Assembly (NCBI RefSeq): GCF_014197135.1
Contig: NZ_JACIFA010000001.1
Location: 434,001-498,000, forward strand
Length of the DNA: 64,000 nt
DNA from: Sphingomonas zeae
GTDB lineage: Bacteria > Pseudomonadota > Alphaproteobacteria > Sphingomonadales > Sphingomonadaceae
Direction of reading: 5' to 3'
How positions within the stretch are numbered: the first letter of the stretch is position 1; every line of letters starts with the position of its first letter. The notes beneath the pieces were generated by a model. That model did not search any database. It saw only the letters and a program-made list of their open reading frames with translations, and had not been told where the DNA came from. Position numbers and translations under genes: made by a program. This document shows, one piece after another, positions 49,957-58,888 of the stretch.

Positions 49957-50215
49957 GTCGTCCCCGTTCTCTTGCGGGCGCGCCCACGCGCGGCCCTGGA
50001 TCGGGGACGAGTAGAAGAGGCAGAAATCAGGGCCTGACAACAACCGAAATGTGGTCGTCGTACTGTGGCGTACAAAGACAGGGAAACGGCGGAACGCCGC
50101 TATACTTCAAGGCAATGGCAGCATGACTATCTCGCGCGCGCACGATGCTGCGGCGCGATCGCGCGGAAGCGCCGAGTCGACTTGCCGCATCGTCACCGCG
50201 CGGGCGGTGCGGTCG
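49957..50215 (-). promoter_or_regulatory. Spacer holding the probable trb operon promoter
   Basis: No gene is visible in this 259-base stretch between the RHH regulator stop and trbB. As the first substantial gap upstream of the trb genes, it should contain their promoter. Read leftwards, TATAGC at about 50103-50098 could be a -10 box, but no good -35 is seen. An almost symmetric GTAC-N6-GTAC lies near 50067-50080. Confidence 0.35.
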
Positions 50216-50650
50216 TCAATCAGCCTCGCCGGTGTGATTGAGATCCTCCGAGATCTCCTGCCTGAGCTTCGGACCGTTCGCGAGCCTGCGGCCCAGGGTG
50301 TTGATGAAGGCCTCGTAGCGCTCGGCGGACTTGGCGCGTGCCGCCTGGGCCGCATGCTCCGGCAGGGCGGGCGTCGTGTTGAACCAGAAGCGCACGAAGA
50401 TCGCGAGGGTCTCGACCGCGATGCCGACGTCCCGCTCGACGCGCGTCAGGCGTCGGTCAAGCTGATCCAGTCGCTTCGTGATCGCCGCTTCCTGGCGCTC
50501 TGCGGCGTCGGGCGAAAGGAACGACGCAATGCCGGCCTCGGCGACAAGGGATAGCGAGTGGCCGCGCCGCGCCGCATGCGCCGATAGCGCCTTCATGACC
50601 TCCGGTTCGAGATAGACGGAAAGCCGCTGCTTCTTCGGAGGCTTCGCCAT
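50216..50650 (-). CDS. Ribbon-helix-helix (CopG-type) regulator between traG and trbB
   Basis: Predicted 144-residue protein. The N-terminus RLSVYLEPEVMKALSAHAARRGHSLSLVAE is a CopG/RHH DNA-binding domain; a coiled-coil segment (ITKRLDQLDRRLTRVERDV) and a hydrophobic stretch (VETLAIFVRFWF) follow. Proteins of this type are conserved at this position in Tn4371-like elements and probably regulate the flanking tra/trb genes. It begins nine bases after the traG stop. Confidence 0.85.
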   Translation of the reverse strand: MAKPPKKQRLSVYLEPEVMKALSAHAARRGHSLSLVAEAGIASFLSPDAAERQEAAITKRLDQLDRRLTRVERDVGIAVETLAIFVRFWFNTTPALPEHAAQAARAKSAERYEAFINTLGRRLANGPKLRQEISEDLNHTGEAD

Positions 50651-50659
50651 GATCGCCTC

Positions 50660-52663
50660 CTACAGCTCGATGCCATCGCCGGGGTCGAGGGAAGCCTGTC
50701 GCGCGACCTGGCGCATCGTGTCCCTCAGCCGGCTATTGCGGGCAGCGTCTTCGTCAGCATCCTCAATCGGTTCGAACTCGAACTCGTTTTCGATCGGAAC
50801 CGTCTTCTCGACCGGCTTCAGGCGGCGTAGTTCAGGCTGGCGTCGGCGCTCGGACTCGGTCGTGTCTTCCTCGTCCTCGGTCGAAGGCGCATCGGCCGCG
50901 GCTCTGGCGAGCGCGCCGCCGATCTCGGGAACTGGCGGAAGGTCGAGACCGCTCCAGTCGTTCGCCGGCGGCTTGCCAGGTTTGCTCAGTGGGGGCGGCG
51001 GCAGGATCCGCTCCTGGTATCGGCGGTCCTCGTAGTAGCGCGCCTTCTTGGCCCGGATCGGCGGCGTCCCCGCGACCATGACGATCTCGTCGGCTGGCGG
51101 GAGCTGCATGACTTCGCCGGGGGTCAGCAGTGGCCGCGCCGTCTCCGAGCGCGAGACCATCATGTGGCCGAGCCAAGGAGATAGCCGATGGCCGGCATAG
51201 TTCTTCATCGCCCTCATCTCGGTCGCGGTGCCGAGGGCGTCGGAGACCCGCTTGGCCGTCCGTTCGTCGTTGGTCGCGAAGCTGACGCGGACGTGGCAGT
51301 TGTCGAGGATGGAGTTGTTTGGCCCGTAGGCCTTCTCGATTTGGTTCAGCGACTGCGCGATCAGGAATGCCTTGATCCCGTACCCGGCCATGAACGCGAG
51401 CGCGCTTTCGAAGAAGTCGAGGCGCCGAAGCGCGGCGAACTCGTCGAGCATCATCAGCACCCGGGGGCGCCTGGGATTGGCGTGAAGGTCCTCGGTCAAG
51501 CGTCGTCCGATCTGATTGAGGATCAGGCGGATCAACGGCGTGGTCCGGCTGATGTCGGACGGGGGCACGACGAGGTAGAGGGTCGTCGGATTGCCCTCCG
51601 CCACAAGGTCGGCGATGCGCCAATCGGACCGGCCGGTCACCTGCGCCACCACGGGATCGCGATAGAGGCCGAGGAACGACATGGCGGTCGAGAGCACGCC
51701 CGATCGCTCGTTGTCCGACTTGTTGAGCAGCTCGCGTGCGGCGCTGGCGATGACGGGGTGCGGGCCGGCCTCGCCCAGATGAGCGGTCTTCATCATCGCC
51801 GCGAGTGTCGACTCGATCGGGCGTCTGGGATCGGATAGGAAGGCAGCGACGCCGGCGAGGGTCTTGTCCTTTTCGGCGTAGAGGACATGGAGGATGGCGC
51901 CGACCAACAGGGCGTGGCTGGTCTTTTCCCAGTGGTTTCGCTTCTCGAGCGATCCTTCCGGGTCGACCAGGATGTCGGCGATATTCTGGACGTCGCGGAC
52001 CTCCCATTCGCCCCTGCGGACCTCGAGCAGCGGATTGTAGGCGGCGGACTTCGGGTTGGTCGGGTCGAAGAGCAGCACGCGGCCGTGCCGGGCCCGGAAG
52101 CCGGCCGTCAACGTCCAGTTTTCCCCTTTGATGTCGTGAACGATCGCCGAGCCCGGCCAGGTGAGCAGCGAGGGCACGACCAGCCCTACGCCCTTGCCGG
52201 ATCGGGTCGGAGCGAAGCACAGCACATGCTCGGGCCCATCATGACGGAGATAGTCGCGATCGAGCTTTCCGAGCACCACGCCGTCGGCGCCGAGCAGCCC
52301 TGCGGCCTTCACCTCGTCGGGCCTGGCCCAGCGCGCCGACCCGTAGGTCTCGACGTTCTTCGCCTCGCGGGCGCGCCACACGGACATCCCGATCGCGACG
52401 GCGATCGAGATGAATCCGCCCGAGGCGGCGATATAGGCGCCCTCGACGAAGATCGGCGGCGCGTAGGCGTCATAGAAATACCACCACCAGAAGAAGGCCG
52501 GGGGATAGTAGACCGGCCAGCCGGCGACCTCGAACCACGGATGGCCGAGCTGCGGTTGAAAGCCGAGCCGGTAGGCCGTCCACTGCGTGGCCGTCCAAGT
52601 CGTGAAGAGCACGATCATGAACACGGTGAGTATCTGGCCCCAGAGGATTTTCGTCGCGGACAT
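50660..52663 (-). CDS. traG: Type IV coupling protein TraG (VirD4-like)
   Basis: Predicted 667-residue coupling ATPase bringing the relaxase-DNA complex to the channel. Two to three membrane segments in the first 120 residues (ILTVFMIVLFTTWTATQW ...), Walker A APTRSGKGVGLVVPSLL, Walker B VLMMLDEFAAL and IAQSLNQIEKAYG are intact; the C-terminus is acidic. Start at 52663 (MSATKILWGQIL); upstream in-frame sequence overlaps the relaxase and looks non-coding. Confidence 0.95.
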   Translation of the reverse strand: MSATKILWGQILTVFMIVLFTTWTATQWTAYRLGFQPQLGHPWFEVAGWPVYYPPAFFWWWYFYDAYAPPIFVEGAYIAASGGFISIAVAIGMSVWRAREAKNVETYGSARWARPDEVKAAGLLGADGVVLGKLDRDYLRHDGPEHVLCFAPTRSGKGVGLVVPSLLTWPGSAIVHDIKGENWTLTAGFRARHGRVLLFDPTNPKSAAYNPLLEVRRGEWEVRDVQNIADILVDPEGSLEKRNHWEKTSHALLVGAILHVLYAEKDKTLAGVAAFLSDPRRPIESTLAAMMKTAHLGEAGPHPVIASAARELLNKSDNERSGVLSTAMSFLGLYRDPVVAQVTGRSDWRIADLVAEGNPTTLYLVVPPSDISRTTPLIRLILNQIGRRLTEDLHANPRRPRVLMMLDEFAALRRLDFFESALAFMAGYGIKAFLIAQSLNQIEKAYGPNNSILDNCHVRVSFATNDERTAKRVSDALGTATEMRAMKNYAGHRLSPWLGHMMVSRSETARPLLTPGEVMQLPPADEIVMVAGTPPIRAKKARYYEDRRYQERILPPPPLSKPGKPPANDWSGLDLPPVPEIGGALARAAADAPSTEDEEDTTESERRRQPELRRLKPVEKTVPIENEFEFEPIEDADEDAARNSRLRDTMRQVARQASLDPGDGIEL

Positions 52664-52688
52664 GGCGGCGTTCCCTTCTTGATCTGCG

Positions 52689-54428
52689 CTAGAGGCCGAG
52701 GCCCCGCTTGCGCCCGAAGCTCCAGTCGACGCCGCCGTCATTGCGGGCGACGCCGGAGACATGCTGCCCGAGCTGGCGGTCGAGGGACGGCGTCCAGGGC
52801 ACGAGTTGAAAGCCGAGGCCATCGTCGATCATGGCGAAGCGGCCCGATGCGAGCGTGAGCCGCTGCCGATAGGTGCCGGCGACGTATTCGCCGCTCCCAG
52901 CCTTGGCGAATGTCCGGCCGGTCTCCGCGGCGAGCTTGTCCGCCAGCGCGTCAAGCTCGCGTCGGCGCAGCGTCTCGATGAGATTGCGCGAGAAGATGAC
53001 GCTCTGGCCGTGCCGTTCGGCGAGCCGCTGGTCGATCAGATGCTCAGCGCGCCGATCCATGGCGTCGCGAACTTCGACGCCGAAGCCGCCGCCTCCCAAG
53101 GCGGCCGGCTCGCGCGCGATCGCCTGCCGGTCAAGCCAGGTGGCGCCCGTGGCGGTGACTTGCCGGGAGATGTCGAGATCGGAGCGGACGGCGAGCGCGA
53201 CGCGGCGTTGACCGCGTGCATCGTCGAAGCGGCGTAGCTCAACGATCGATCCCGGCGCGCTGTCGCCGGCGGCGTCGAGGTCGGGCAGCTTCATGTGATG
53301 GGTTCGGCCGTCGACGCCGTCAACAACAGCAAAGGCCGTCCCCTTCAATTCGTTGTCGAGGCCGCGCGCGACCAGCCGGCCGACGATTGGATCGTCGATG
53401 TTCTCCGCGGCAAGCACGTAACTTGCCGCGCCACGGTCGATGCCGCGCTCGGTCAGCCCGCGATGGATGCGCTTGATGATGTCGCCGCGCTCGCCGAGCT
53501 CGCGCAGCGTCGTCTCCGCCCGCTCGGCGATGACCCATTGGCCTGGGCCAATCTCGTTGGCGAGGCCGAGCGTTTCGAGCTTGCGCAGGCGGCCGACCTT
53601 CAGCGCGTGAAACTCGTCGGGTTGTCGATCCGGGCGCGGCGCGAGATCGACGACGCCGGTCCGGTAGCCATCACGGGCGAGCTGCCGATCGAGGCTGGTC
53701 CAGCGCTCGGCTTCGATCTGGCGCTCGAGGCTACGGCGGATGTCGTGATCGGTGCGCGGGCCCAGCTCTTGGGTGATGAGATCACGGGCGCGATCGCGCA
53801 TGCCCTCCCTGATGTAGTCGCGGGAGATGACGAGGTTCTCGCTGTCGTCGCGCACGCCGCGCACGATCAGATGGACGTGGGGATGCTCGGTGTTCCAATG
53901 GTCGACGGCCGTCCAGTCGAGCTTGGTGCCGAGATCCTTCTCCATCTGGCCGACGAGACCGCGGGTGAAGGAGCGCAGGTCCGACATCTCCAGCGCGTCG
54001 TCCGGCGAGACGATGAACCGAAAATGGTGGCGATCATCTTCGCAGCGCTCGGCAAATTCCTTCGGGTCGAGGTCATCGCCGCCCGGGCCGAACAGCCGGG
54101 CCTTCTCCCCATCCCGGGTAACGCCCTCGCGGCGCAGATAGCCGAGATGGGTCGCGAGCGGGGCGGAGCGGCCGCCGCTGCGGACGACACGCGCCTTGAT
54201 GACCGCCCCGCGCGAGCGGGCGGTGAGGAAGCGATTGGCTTGCACCGCGGCGCGCTGACCGCGCCCGAAGCGCGAGCGGTTGCCGGGGCCGATCTTGCCT
54301 TTCCGAGAGACCGAGCCGCCCGCCTTCTGGGCAGCGGCGAGCGCCTGCGCGATGAAAGGCCGGGCCTGCTGCGCCTTGGTCGAGCGGATGCGGCCGGGCC
54401 GGATGCGGAAGTCGTCCTCGACGCTCAT
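52689..54428 (-). CDS. rlxS: Relaxase (VirD2/RlxS-like, DUF3363)
   Basis: Predicted 579-residue conjugative relaxase that would nick oriT and stay bound to the 5' end. The N-terminal region is basic; the relaxase core shows the HxH metal motif in EHPHVHLIVRG and an upstream HFRFIVSPDDA stretch; the C-terminal half is DUF3363. A candidate catalytic Tyr lies in THLGYLRREG. Start at 54428 (MSVEDDFRIRPGR). The oriT-like region lies directly upstream, and traG follows 25 bases downstream. Confidence 0.9.
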   Translation of the reverse strand: MSVEDDFRIRPGRIRSTKAQQARPFIAQALAAAQKAGGSVSRKGKIGPGNRSRFGRGQRAAVQANRFLTARSRGAVIKARVVRSGGRSAPLATHLGYLRREGVTRDGEKARLFGPGGDDLDPKEFAERCEDDRHHFRFIVSPDDALEMSDLRSFTRGLVGQMEKDLGTKLDWTAVDHWNTEHPHVHLIVRGVRDDSENLVISRDYIREGMRDRARDLITQELGPRTDHDIRRSLERQIEAERWTSLDRQLARDGYRTGVVDLAPRPDRQPDEFHALKVGRLRKLETLGLANEIGPGQWVIAERAETTLRELGERGDIIKRIHRGLTERGIDRGAASYVLAAENIDDPIVGRLVARGLDNELKGTAFAVVDGVDGRTHHMKLPDLDAAGDSAPGSIVELRRFDDARGQRRVALAVRSDLDISRQVTATGATWLDRQAIAREPAALGGGGFGVEVRDAMDRRAEHLIDQRLAERHGQSVIFSRNLIETLRRRELDALADKLAAETGRTFAKAGSGEYVAGTYRQRLTLASGRFAMIDDGLGFQLVPWTPSLDRQLGQHVSGVARNDGGVDWSFGRKRGLGL

Positions 54429-54539
54429 GGTCGAAGCCCCGCACATCGCGCAACGGCGCGGAAATCCTTGATGAAATGCGCGTCGCGCACCTTGCGCCGA
54501 TCAGGCGCACATCGCGCAAACGCGCCATAACCCCTTGAA

Positions 54540-54603
54540 AAACCACAACCGCCCAAGGCCGCACATCGCGGCCCTTTATCCTGCCATCGTGCGGTTGTGG
54601 TGC
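54540..54603 (+). other. oriT: Probable origin of transfer (oriT) with IncP-type nick motif
   Basis: TTTATCCTGCC (54575-54585) matches the IncP/RP4-type nick consensus (YATCCTG/Y), predicting a nick between 54583 and 54584 on this strand. Immediately 5' is a hairpin GGCCGC-ACATC-GCGGCC (54557-54573), and the whole is bracketed by ACCACAACCGC (54542-54552) and GCGGTTGTGGT (54591-54601). It lies 112 bases upstream of the relaxase start, the expected place. Confidence 0.75.
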
Positions 54604-54672
54604 CTGTGCTTCCCTCCGCTCCCGCCAATCCTATCCCGGAGCCCGACAACGCCGCCTGGAGTGCCACCGTGC

Positions 54673-55437
54673 TCATCGCGGCCCCGCACTGGCGGTTTGG
54701 ACGACGAAGAGGCCGCCGGTTTGCGGATCGGCGGGCGCAAAATCCCGTTCTCGACGCTGCGATGATGCTGCAGCCGGATCGCCGTCATCGTGCCGAACCT
54801 CTGCGCGCGGCGGCGCCTCGGCCTGTGCGATGAACAGCGGCGCGCGTGTCCAGGCCAGCGGATCGGCGACTGCGACGATGACAGGGGATGGCAGGCCGGC
54901 CCCATCGATGACCGGCACAAGCATGGCGAGGTAGGCGCGCGTTTCCGCCGGCAGGGTGCGGCCGCGATCGCGATAGTCCTCATAGCGGCCGGGACCGGCG
55001 TTATAGGCCGCCAGGAAGCCCGGCGAGCCGTAGCGGTCGTGCATCTCGCGCAGATAGGCGGCGCCCGCCAGAATGTTGTCGCGCGGATCGTAGGGGTCCG
55101 GTCCAAGCGCATAGCGGGTGCGCATTTCCGTCCAGGTGGCCGGCATGACTTGCATGAGGCCGATTGCACCCTTGGGGGAGATGGCGCGCGCGTCGCCGCG
55201 GCTTTCGACGCGCATGACGGCGCGAATCCAGAGCTCCGGGATAGCGAACCGGCGGGCGGCTTCGGTGACGAAGCCGGCATGAGGGTCGGCCGCGTCGATG
55301 CGCGCCGGGGGCATAGTCTGCGCGCTGGCAGGCAACGCCGGAAGCGCTGCGGCGGGCAGGCCGGGAAGGAAAAGGAGGGCCGTCAGCCGGACGGCGGCGG
55401 ACCGCCCGGCGACAGCGTGATAGCGGCGGGACGGCAC
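54673..55437 (-). CDS. Lytic transglycosylase of the conjugation module
   Basis: Predicted 254-residue exported enzyme that opens peptidoglycan for the transfer channel (VirB1/TrbN type). A signal peptide precedes the SLT domain with catalytic Glu78 (VMRVESRGD), then ISPKGAIGLMQVMPATW, DNILAGAAYLREM and LAAYNAGPGRYEDY. The C-terminal 90 residues are variable. Transcribed leftwards, ending 70 bases before the predicted oriT. Confidence 0.9.
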   Translation of the reverse strand: MPSRRYHAVAGRSAAVRLTALLFLPGLPAAALPALPASAQTMPPARIDAADPHAGFVTEAARRFAIPELWIRAVMRVESRGDARAISPKGAIGLMQVMPATWTEMRTRYALGPDPYDPRDNILAGAAYLREMHDRYGSPGFLAAYNAGPGRYEDYRDRGRTLPAETRAYLAMLVPVIDGAGLPSPVIVAVADPLAWTRAPLFIAQAEAPPRAEVRHDDGDPAAASSQRRERDFAPADPQTGGLFVVQTASAGPR

Positions 55438-55440
55438 CGC

Positions 55441-55788
55441 TCAGTCCCGCTCGCCGCGCTTCGGCGGCCGGTTCCAGTGCAGGCCCCAGGCGGACTTGTC
55501 GTCGGCCGACTGGAAGAGGTTCGCACGGATCGGATGTCCGAAGGTGGGATCGTCGAGGTGAAGCGAGACGTAGTCACCGGCCTTCTCTCCGGTGCGCTTC
55601 CAGCCCGCGCCGATCTCGGCGCCGGTTTCGTTGTTCATGCCGTCGAAGACATGGACGCGGTAATCCGGCGCGTTGTCGGCGTCGGACGGTTCGGCGGGAA
55701 CGATGATGATGTCCTGATGCAGCGCGAGCGTCTGCAAATTGCCGATGAAGCCGGAACCGTCGCGCGTGAATTGACCGATCAGGGACAT
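55441..55788 (-). CDS. DUF736 protein (copy 1)
   Basis: Predicted 115-residue protein starting MSLIGQFTRDGSGFIG, with the DUF736 pattern YRVHVFDGMNNETGAEIGAGWKR and LHLDDPTFGHPIRANLF. DUF736 proteins are small beta-rich proteins almost confined to ICEs and plasmids; their function is unknown. It stops three bases before the transglycosylase start. A second, diverged copy is at 60992-61318. Confidence 0.9.
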   Translation of the reverse strand: MSLIGQFTRDGSGFIGNLQTLALHQDIIIVPAEPSDADNAPDYRVHVFDGMNNETGAEIGAGWKRTGEKAGDYVSLHLDDPTFGHPIRANLFQSADDKSAWGLHWNRPPKRGERD

Positions 55789-55834
55789 GATTGCCTCCGT
55801 GGATGTGCGGTGAGGTTGGACATGGGACGCACCG

Positions 55835-56380
55835 TCACCGCGTCGGTGCGCGCCAGACGAAGCGGCCGTCGCGGTCCTCGTCGGTGTAGAGAGGGATGGC
55901 CCGCCCGATCACGGCGGACGCGGGAAGCGGCCCGAAGTACCGGCCGTCCAGGCTGTCGCGGACCTGCCAGTTCATCAGGAACAGCTCGCCGGGCGCGACG
56001 ACGCGGCAGCCCTTCCAGACCGGTAAAGGATTGCCGCGGCGATCGTGATCCAGCGCGTCGCCCATCGGCACGGCGTCGACCGTAATGGCGAGGCCGGTTC
56101 GACAGACCCGCTGCCCGGGAAGCGCGGCGACCCGCTTCAGGAGCGGCACGCCGCGCGGCAGATAACCGCCATCGGCAAGGAAGCTGGCCAGCGGTTCGGG
56201 CGGGCGCACGGCGACTAGGTCGGTCACTTCGGGTGACCGGTCCGGCTCGACGCGGTAGAGACCGATCGGCGTGCTCGCCGAAGCGTTCCAGATCAGCTTC
56301 GGCGCGAACGAGACGATCGACAGGATGCCGAGCAATGACACCGCGCCCGTCGTGGTGATGGCGTAGCCGAGCCGGGTCAT
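55835..56380 (-). CDS. traF: Conjugation signal peptidase TraF (S26 family)
   Basis: Predicted 181-residue membrane-anchored protease. An N-terminal helix (about 10-27) precedes the catalytic Ser36 in SASTPIGLY and Lys82 in LLKRVAALPG, the Ser-Lys dyad of S26C peptidases; GELFLMNWQVRDSLDGRYFG carries the third family box. In RP4 TraF trims and cyclises the pilin TrbC. Start at 56380, overlapping the DUF2840 stop by four bases. Confidence 0.92.
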   Translation of the reverse strand: MTRLGYAITTTGAVSLLGILSIVSFAPKLIWNASASTPIGLYRVEPDRSPEVTDLVAVRPPEPLASFLADGGYLPRGVPLLKRVAALPGQRVCRTGLAITVDAVPMGDALDHDRRGNPLPVWKGCRVVAPGELFLMNWQVRDSLDGRYFGPLPASAVIGRAIPLYTDEDRDGRFVWRAPTR

Positions 56381-56895
56381 GCGCCGATCTCCCGGCGCAG
56401 GAGGAAGGCGCGGTGGTGCGCCGGCGTGTAGGTCCGTGGCGTCTCCCCGGCTGCGAGGCGGTTGTGGACGTGGCGCCAGTGATCGGGCGAAACATCGCCG
56501 GGATCGATCCCGGCCGCCTCGATCGCGTCGACGAGCTGGAGCACGCGCTCCACCTTCGGCCAACCGTCGACACGAAGCAGAAAGTCGCCGCCGGGCGTGA
56601 CGGTCGGCACCGTCTGGCACGCCGCGCCACGCGCAACGGCGCGCATGATGTCGAGCCGCGAGAGCACGGTGCCGTGCTCGTTCGCCGCCCAGCGGACCAG
56701 CGCGAAGGTCGCACCAGGAGGGAAAAAGAGGAGCCGTCTGCGGCGATCGAGGATCTGTTCGCGCAGCTCGCGACCGAAGCGGATCCAGTGCTCGGTCTGC
56801 TTCTCGATCCAGACGAGTTCGACCTGGGTGAGGTGCTCGGACGGCTCGGCGCAAGCGCGGCCGACGCATGGGGGCGCGGCGACGAGGCCGGTCAT
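56377..56895 (-). CDS. DUF2840 protein
   Basis: Predicted 172-residue protein with the DUF2840 core (LTQVELVWIEKQTEHWIRFGRE, FALVRWAANEHGT, LRVDGWPKVERVLQLVDAIEA and ISPDHW-like VSPDHWRHVHNRL). Conserved between parA and traF in Tn4371-like elements; function unknown. It overlaps its neighbours on both sides by four bases. Confidence 0.88.
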   Translation of the reverse strand: MTGLVAAPPCVGRACAEPSEHLTQVELVWIEKQTEHWIRFGRELREQILDRRRRLLFFPPGATFALVRWAANEHGTVLSRLDIMRAVARGAACQTVPTVTPGGDFLLRVDGWPKVERVLQLVDAIEAAGIDPGDVSPDHWRHVHNRLAAGETPRTYTPAHHRAFLLRREIGA

Positions 56896-57146
56896 TGGCC
56901 CTCTCCTGACCGGGGCGGGAACTCACGCTCGAACAGGGCGCGCAGCATGTCGGCGACGGTCAGGCCGCGCTGGAACGCCGCGATCTTTATACGGCCGCGC
57001 ATGTCGGAGGTGACGTCGATCGTCAGCCGGGCCGAGAAGTCCTCGGCGGGCTGGCCAAGGGGGGCGTGGCGGTCGGGCGCCTTGATCCAGCCTTCGGGAT
57101 CGGCGGGACGCGCCGCAAAGCTGCGCTTCGGGGACCGCTCGCTCAT
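56892..57146 (-). CDS. Small ribbon-helix-helix-like protein, probable ParA partner
   Basis: Predicted 84-residue protein starting MSERSPKRSFAARPADPEG. The C-terminal half (ARLTIDVTSDMRGRIKIAAFQ ... VADMLRALFEREF) has the beta-helix-helix outline of Arc/ParG-like DNA-binding proteins. It overlaps the parA stop by four bases, the usual position of the centromere-binding partner of a short ParA (type Ib). Not otherwise recognised. Confidence 0.7.
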   Translation of the reverse strand: MSERSPKRSFAARPADPEGWIKAPDRHAPLGQPAEDFSARLTIDVTSDMRGRIKIAAFQRGLTVADMLRALFEREFPPRSGEGQ

Positions 57147-57781
57147 GCGCCGATCCCCGCGACTTCCGCGGCGAACGCGGCGATCTCGCGCGCGCCAGGG
57201 CAATCCTCGTCCTGCTCGGCGGCCAGCCGACCGGTCTGAACGACATCGGCGAAGACGATGCGCTGGCCGATGGTCGTCGCGAGCAGCGGCGGATCGTGAT
57301 CGGCGAGGGTCTCCGCCGTCTCGCGAGCGAGCACCGTGCGGGCTGCGCAGCGGTTCAGCACGAAGCGCGCGGCGAGCTCCGGGCGGTAGATGCGCGCCTC
57401 GCCGAGCAAGGAGAGCATCTCGGCCGAGGCCCAGCCGTCGAGCGGCGACGGTTGCACCGGAATCAGCACGAGGTCGGCCGCAAGGAGCGCCGAGCGCATG
57501 AGGCCGGCGACGCGCGGCGGCCCGTCGATGACGACATGGTCGGCGTCGCGGGCCAGTTCCGGCGCCTCGCGGTGCAGGGTGTCGCGCGCCAGGCCGACGA
57601 CACCGAACAGCCGCCCCAGCCCCTCCCGGCTGCGCTGCTGCGACCAGTCGAGGGCCGATCCCTGCGGATCGGCGTCGATGAGCGTGACGCGCTTGCCATG
57701 GCGCGCCCACTCGCCGGCCAGGTGCAGCGCGAGCGTCGTCTTGCCCACGCCGCCCTTCTGGTTGAGCAGCGCGACGATCAT
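57143..57781 (-). CDS. parA: ParA-family partition ATPase
   Basis: Predicted 212-residue deviant Walker ATPase: MIVALLNQKGGVGKTTLALHLA, VTLIDADPQGSA, DHVVIDGPP. Short ParA proteins without a helix-turn-helix domain segregate plasmids and excised ICEs. Start at 57781 chosen at the Walker motif start; an ATG at 57799 adds six residues. The iteron-like repeats lie upstream. Confidence 0.92.
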   Translation of the reverse strand: MIVALLNQKGGVGKTTLALHLAGEWARHGKRVTLIDADPQGSALDWSQQRSREGLGRLFGVVGLARDTLHREAPELARDADHVVIDGPPRVAGLMRSALLAADLVLIPVQPSPLDGWASAEMLSLLGEARIYRPELAARFVLNRCAARTVLARETAETLADHDPPLLATTIGQRIVFADVVQTGRLAAEQDEDCPGAREIAAFAAEVAGIGA

Positions 57782-57989
57782 GACGGTCTCGCGGGACAAG
57801 GGGACTCGTCCACAGCGGCCGAAAAGCGCCGGTCCGTTAGAAAGATTCCGAAGGAATCTAGGTTAGAGAAGTTAGGGGGCGCGCAAGCTACTGATTTGGC
57901 GAGCAGAATCGACGATTCTGGTCCCCGATAGCACGAGGATCGGGTCCTCGATGGCACGATAGCGCCGGTCCCTGATAGCACGAGACGAT
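57782..57989. other. Spacer between parA and repA with iteron-like repeats
   Basis: Contains three 17-base direct repeats of the form GGTCCYYGATRGCACGA at 57920-57936, 57943-57959 and 57967-57983 (23 and 24 bases apart). An AT-rich stretch near 57845-57880 lies between them and parA. Iterons beside a repA gene define an origin of replication (oriV) in iteron plasmids. The parA promoter should also lie here. Confidence 0.7.
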
Positions 57990-58877
57990 TCACAGCTTTT
58001 CCCCAGAGCGAGTGGTCGACCGCCGACGTCGGCGCGGGATGCCGAGCGCGTCGGGCTCGGTCGGTACGAAGGACAGGATTTCGGGCCCGCCGACGCATTG
58101 CTCGATGGTCAGGCGATAGCCCGGCAGCGGCTGGCGCTTGACGATGTCGCGCAGGTCGTAGGCGAAGTGCTTGAGCGGCGAGAGGCTGCCGGATTTGGCG
58201 TGGAGGTGCGGGAAGTCGAAGCTCCAGCCGAACTCCTGTTTGCCGCCGTGCTTGCGCACCAGGCGGTACAGCCACCGCTCGAGCCCGCCGGTCAGCCTGA
58301 AGTAGGTGCGATCGATGGTGAGCACGAGCGCGTCGTCCAGCACCGCGCCGTAGAACCAGTCGGGCACGATCAGCTCGAGGCCGAGCGGCCGGCCGCGATC
58401 ATCCGCGCGCTCCTTCCACTCGTTGATCCAGGAGAAGCGATGCATCCGCCGCTCGGTCGGCTGGCGGATGGACGTCGCCACGGTGGTCGACTGCAGCCGG
58501 TCCAGCGCCGCCTTCAGGCGGTCGTAGTCGCGTAGGGATACGCCGCGACCGATGAAGTTCAGAATCTCATAAGGCGTCGTCGCCATGAGGCGCGACGGGC
58601 GCAGGCCGACGTCGCGCGCTTCGACGATCTGCGATGCGGCCCAGATGAGGACGTCGGCGTCCCAGATGGTCGCCATGCCGTGCTCCGGCACCGCCTCGAC
58701 GCGGATTTTGACGGAGCCCGATTTGAAGTCGATCGGCGCGAGGCGTTTCGACTTCCCAAGCGAGAAGAACGGATAGGCCATGAGGTCCTGCGCGTCGCGC
58801 GGCGCGAGATCGCCGGGCAATGCCCGGAACAGATCGAGCTGGGCGCGCTCGTCGCGTTGCTGGGGGCGGGACGACAT
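57990..58877 (-). CDS. repA: Replication initiator protein A (RepA-like)
   Basis: Predicted 295-residue plasmid-type initiator. It shows the double winged-helix Rep pattern seen in RepA/TrfA-like initiators of alphaproteobacterial plasmids and ICEs (QDLMAYPFFSLGKSKR, YEILNFIGRGVSLRDYDRL, IVPDWFYGAVLDDALVLTIDRTYFRLTGGLERWLYRLVRKH). The three repeats just beyond its stop are candidate binding sites. It implies that the excised element can replicate. The helix-turn-helix gene upstream is 11 bases away. Confidence 0.88.
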   Translation of the reverse strand: MSSRPQQRDERAQLDLFRALPGDLAPRDAQDLMAYPFFSLGKSKRLAPIDFKSGSVKIRVEAVPEHGMATIWDADVLIWAASQIVEARDVGLRPSRLMATTPYEILNFIGRGVSLRDYDRLKAALDRLQSTTVATSIRQPTERRMHRFSWINEWKERADDRGRPLGLELIVPDWFYGAVLDDALVLTIDRTYFRLTGGLERWLYRLVRKHGGKQEFGWSFDFPHLHAKSGSLSPLKHFAYDLRDIVKRQPLPGYRLTIEQCVGGPEILSFVPTEPDALGIPRRRRRSTTRSGEKL

Positions 58878-58888
58878 GGGGACCGGGG

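Noticed and set aside
57920..57983. CRISPR-like interpretation of the 17-base repeats
   Set aside because: Three imperfect copies with spacers of only 6-7 bases next to repA are iteron-like, not a CRISPR array.
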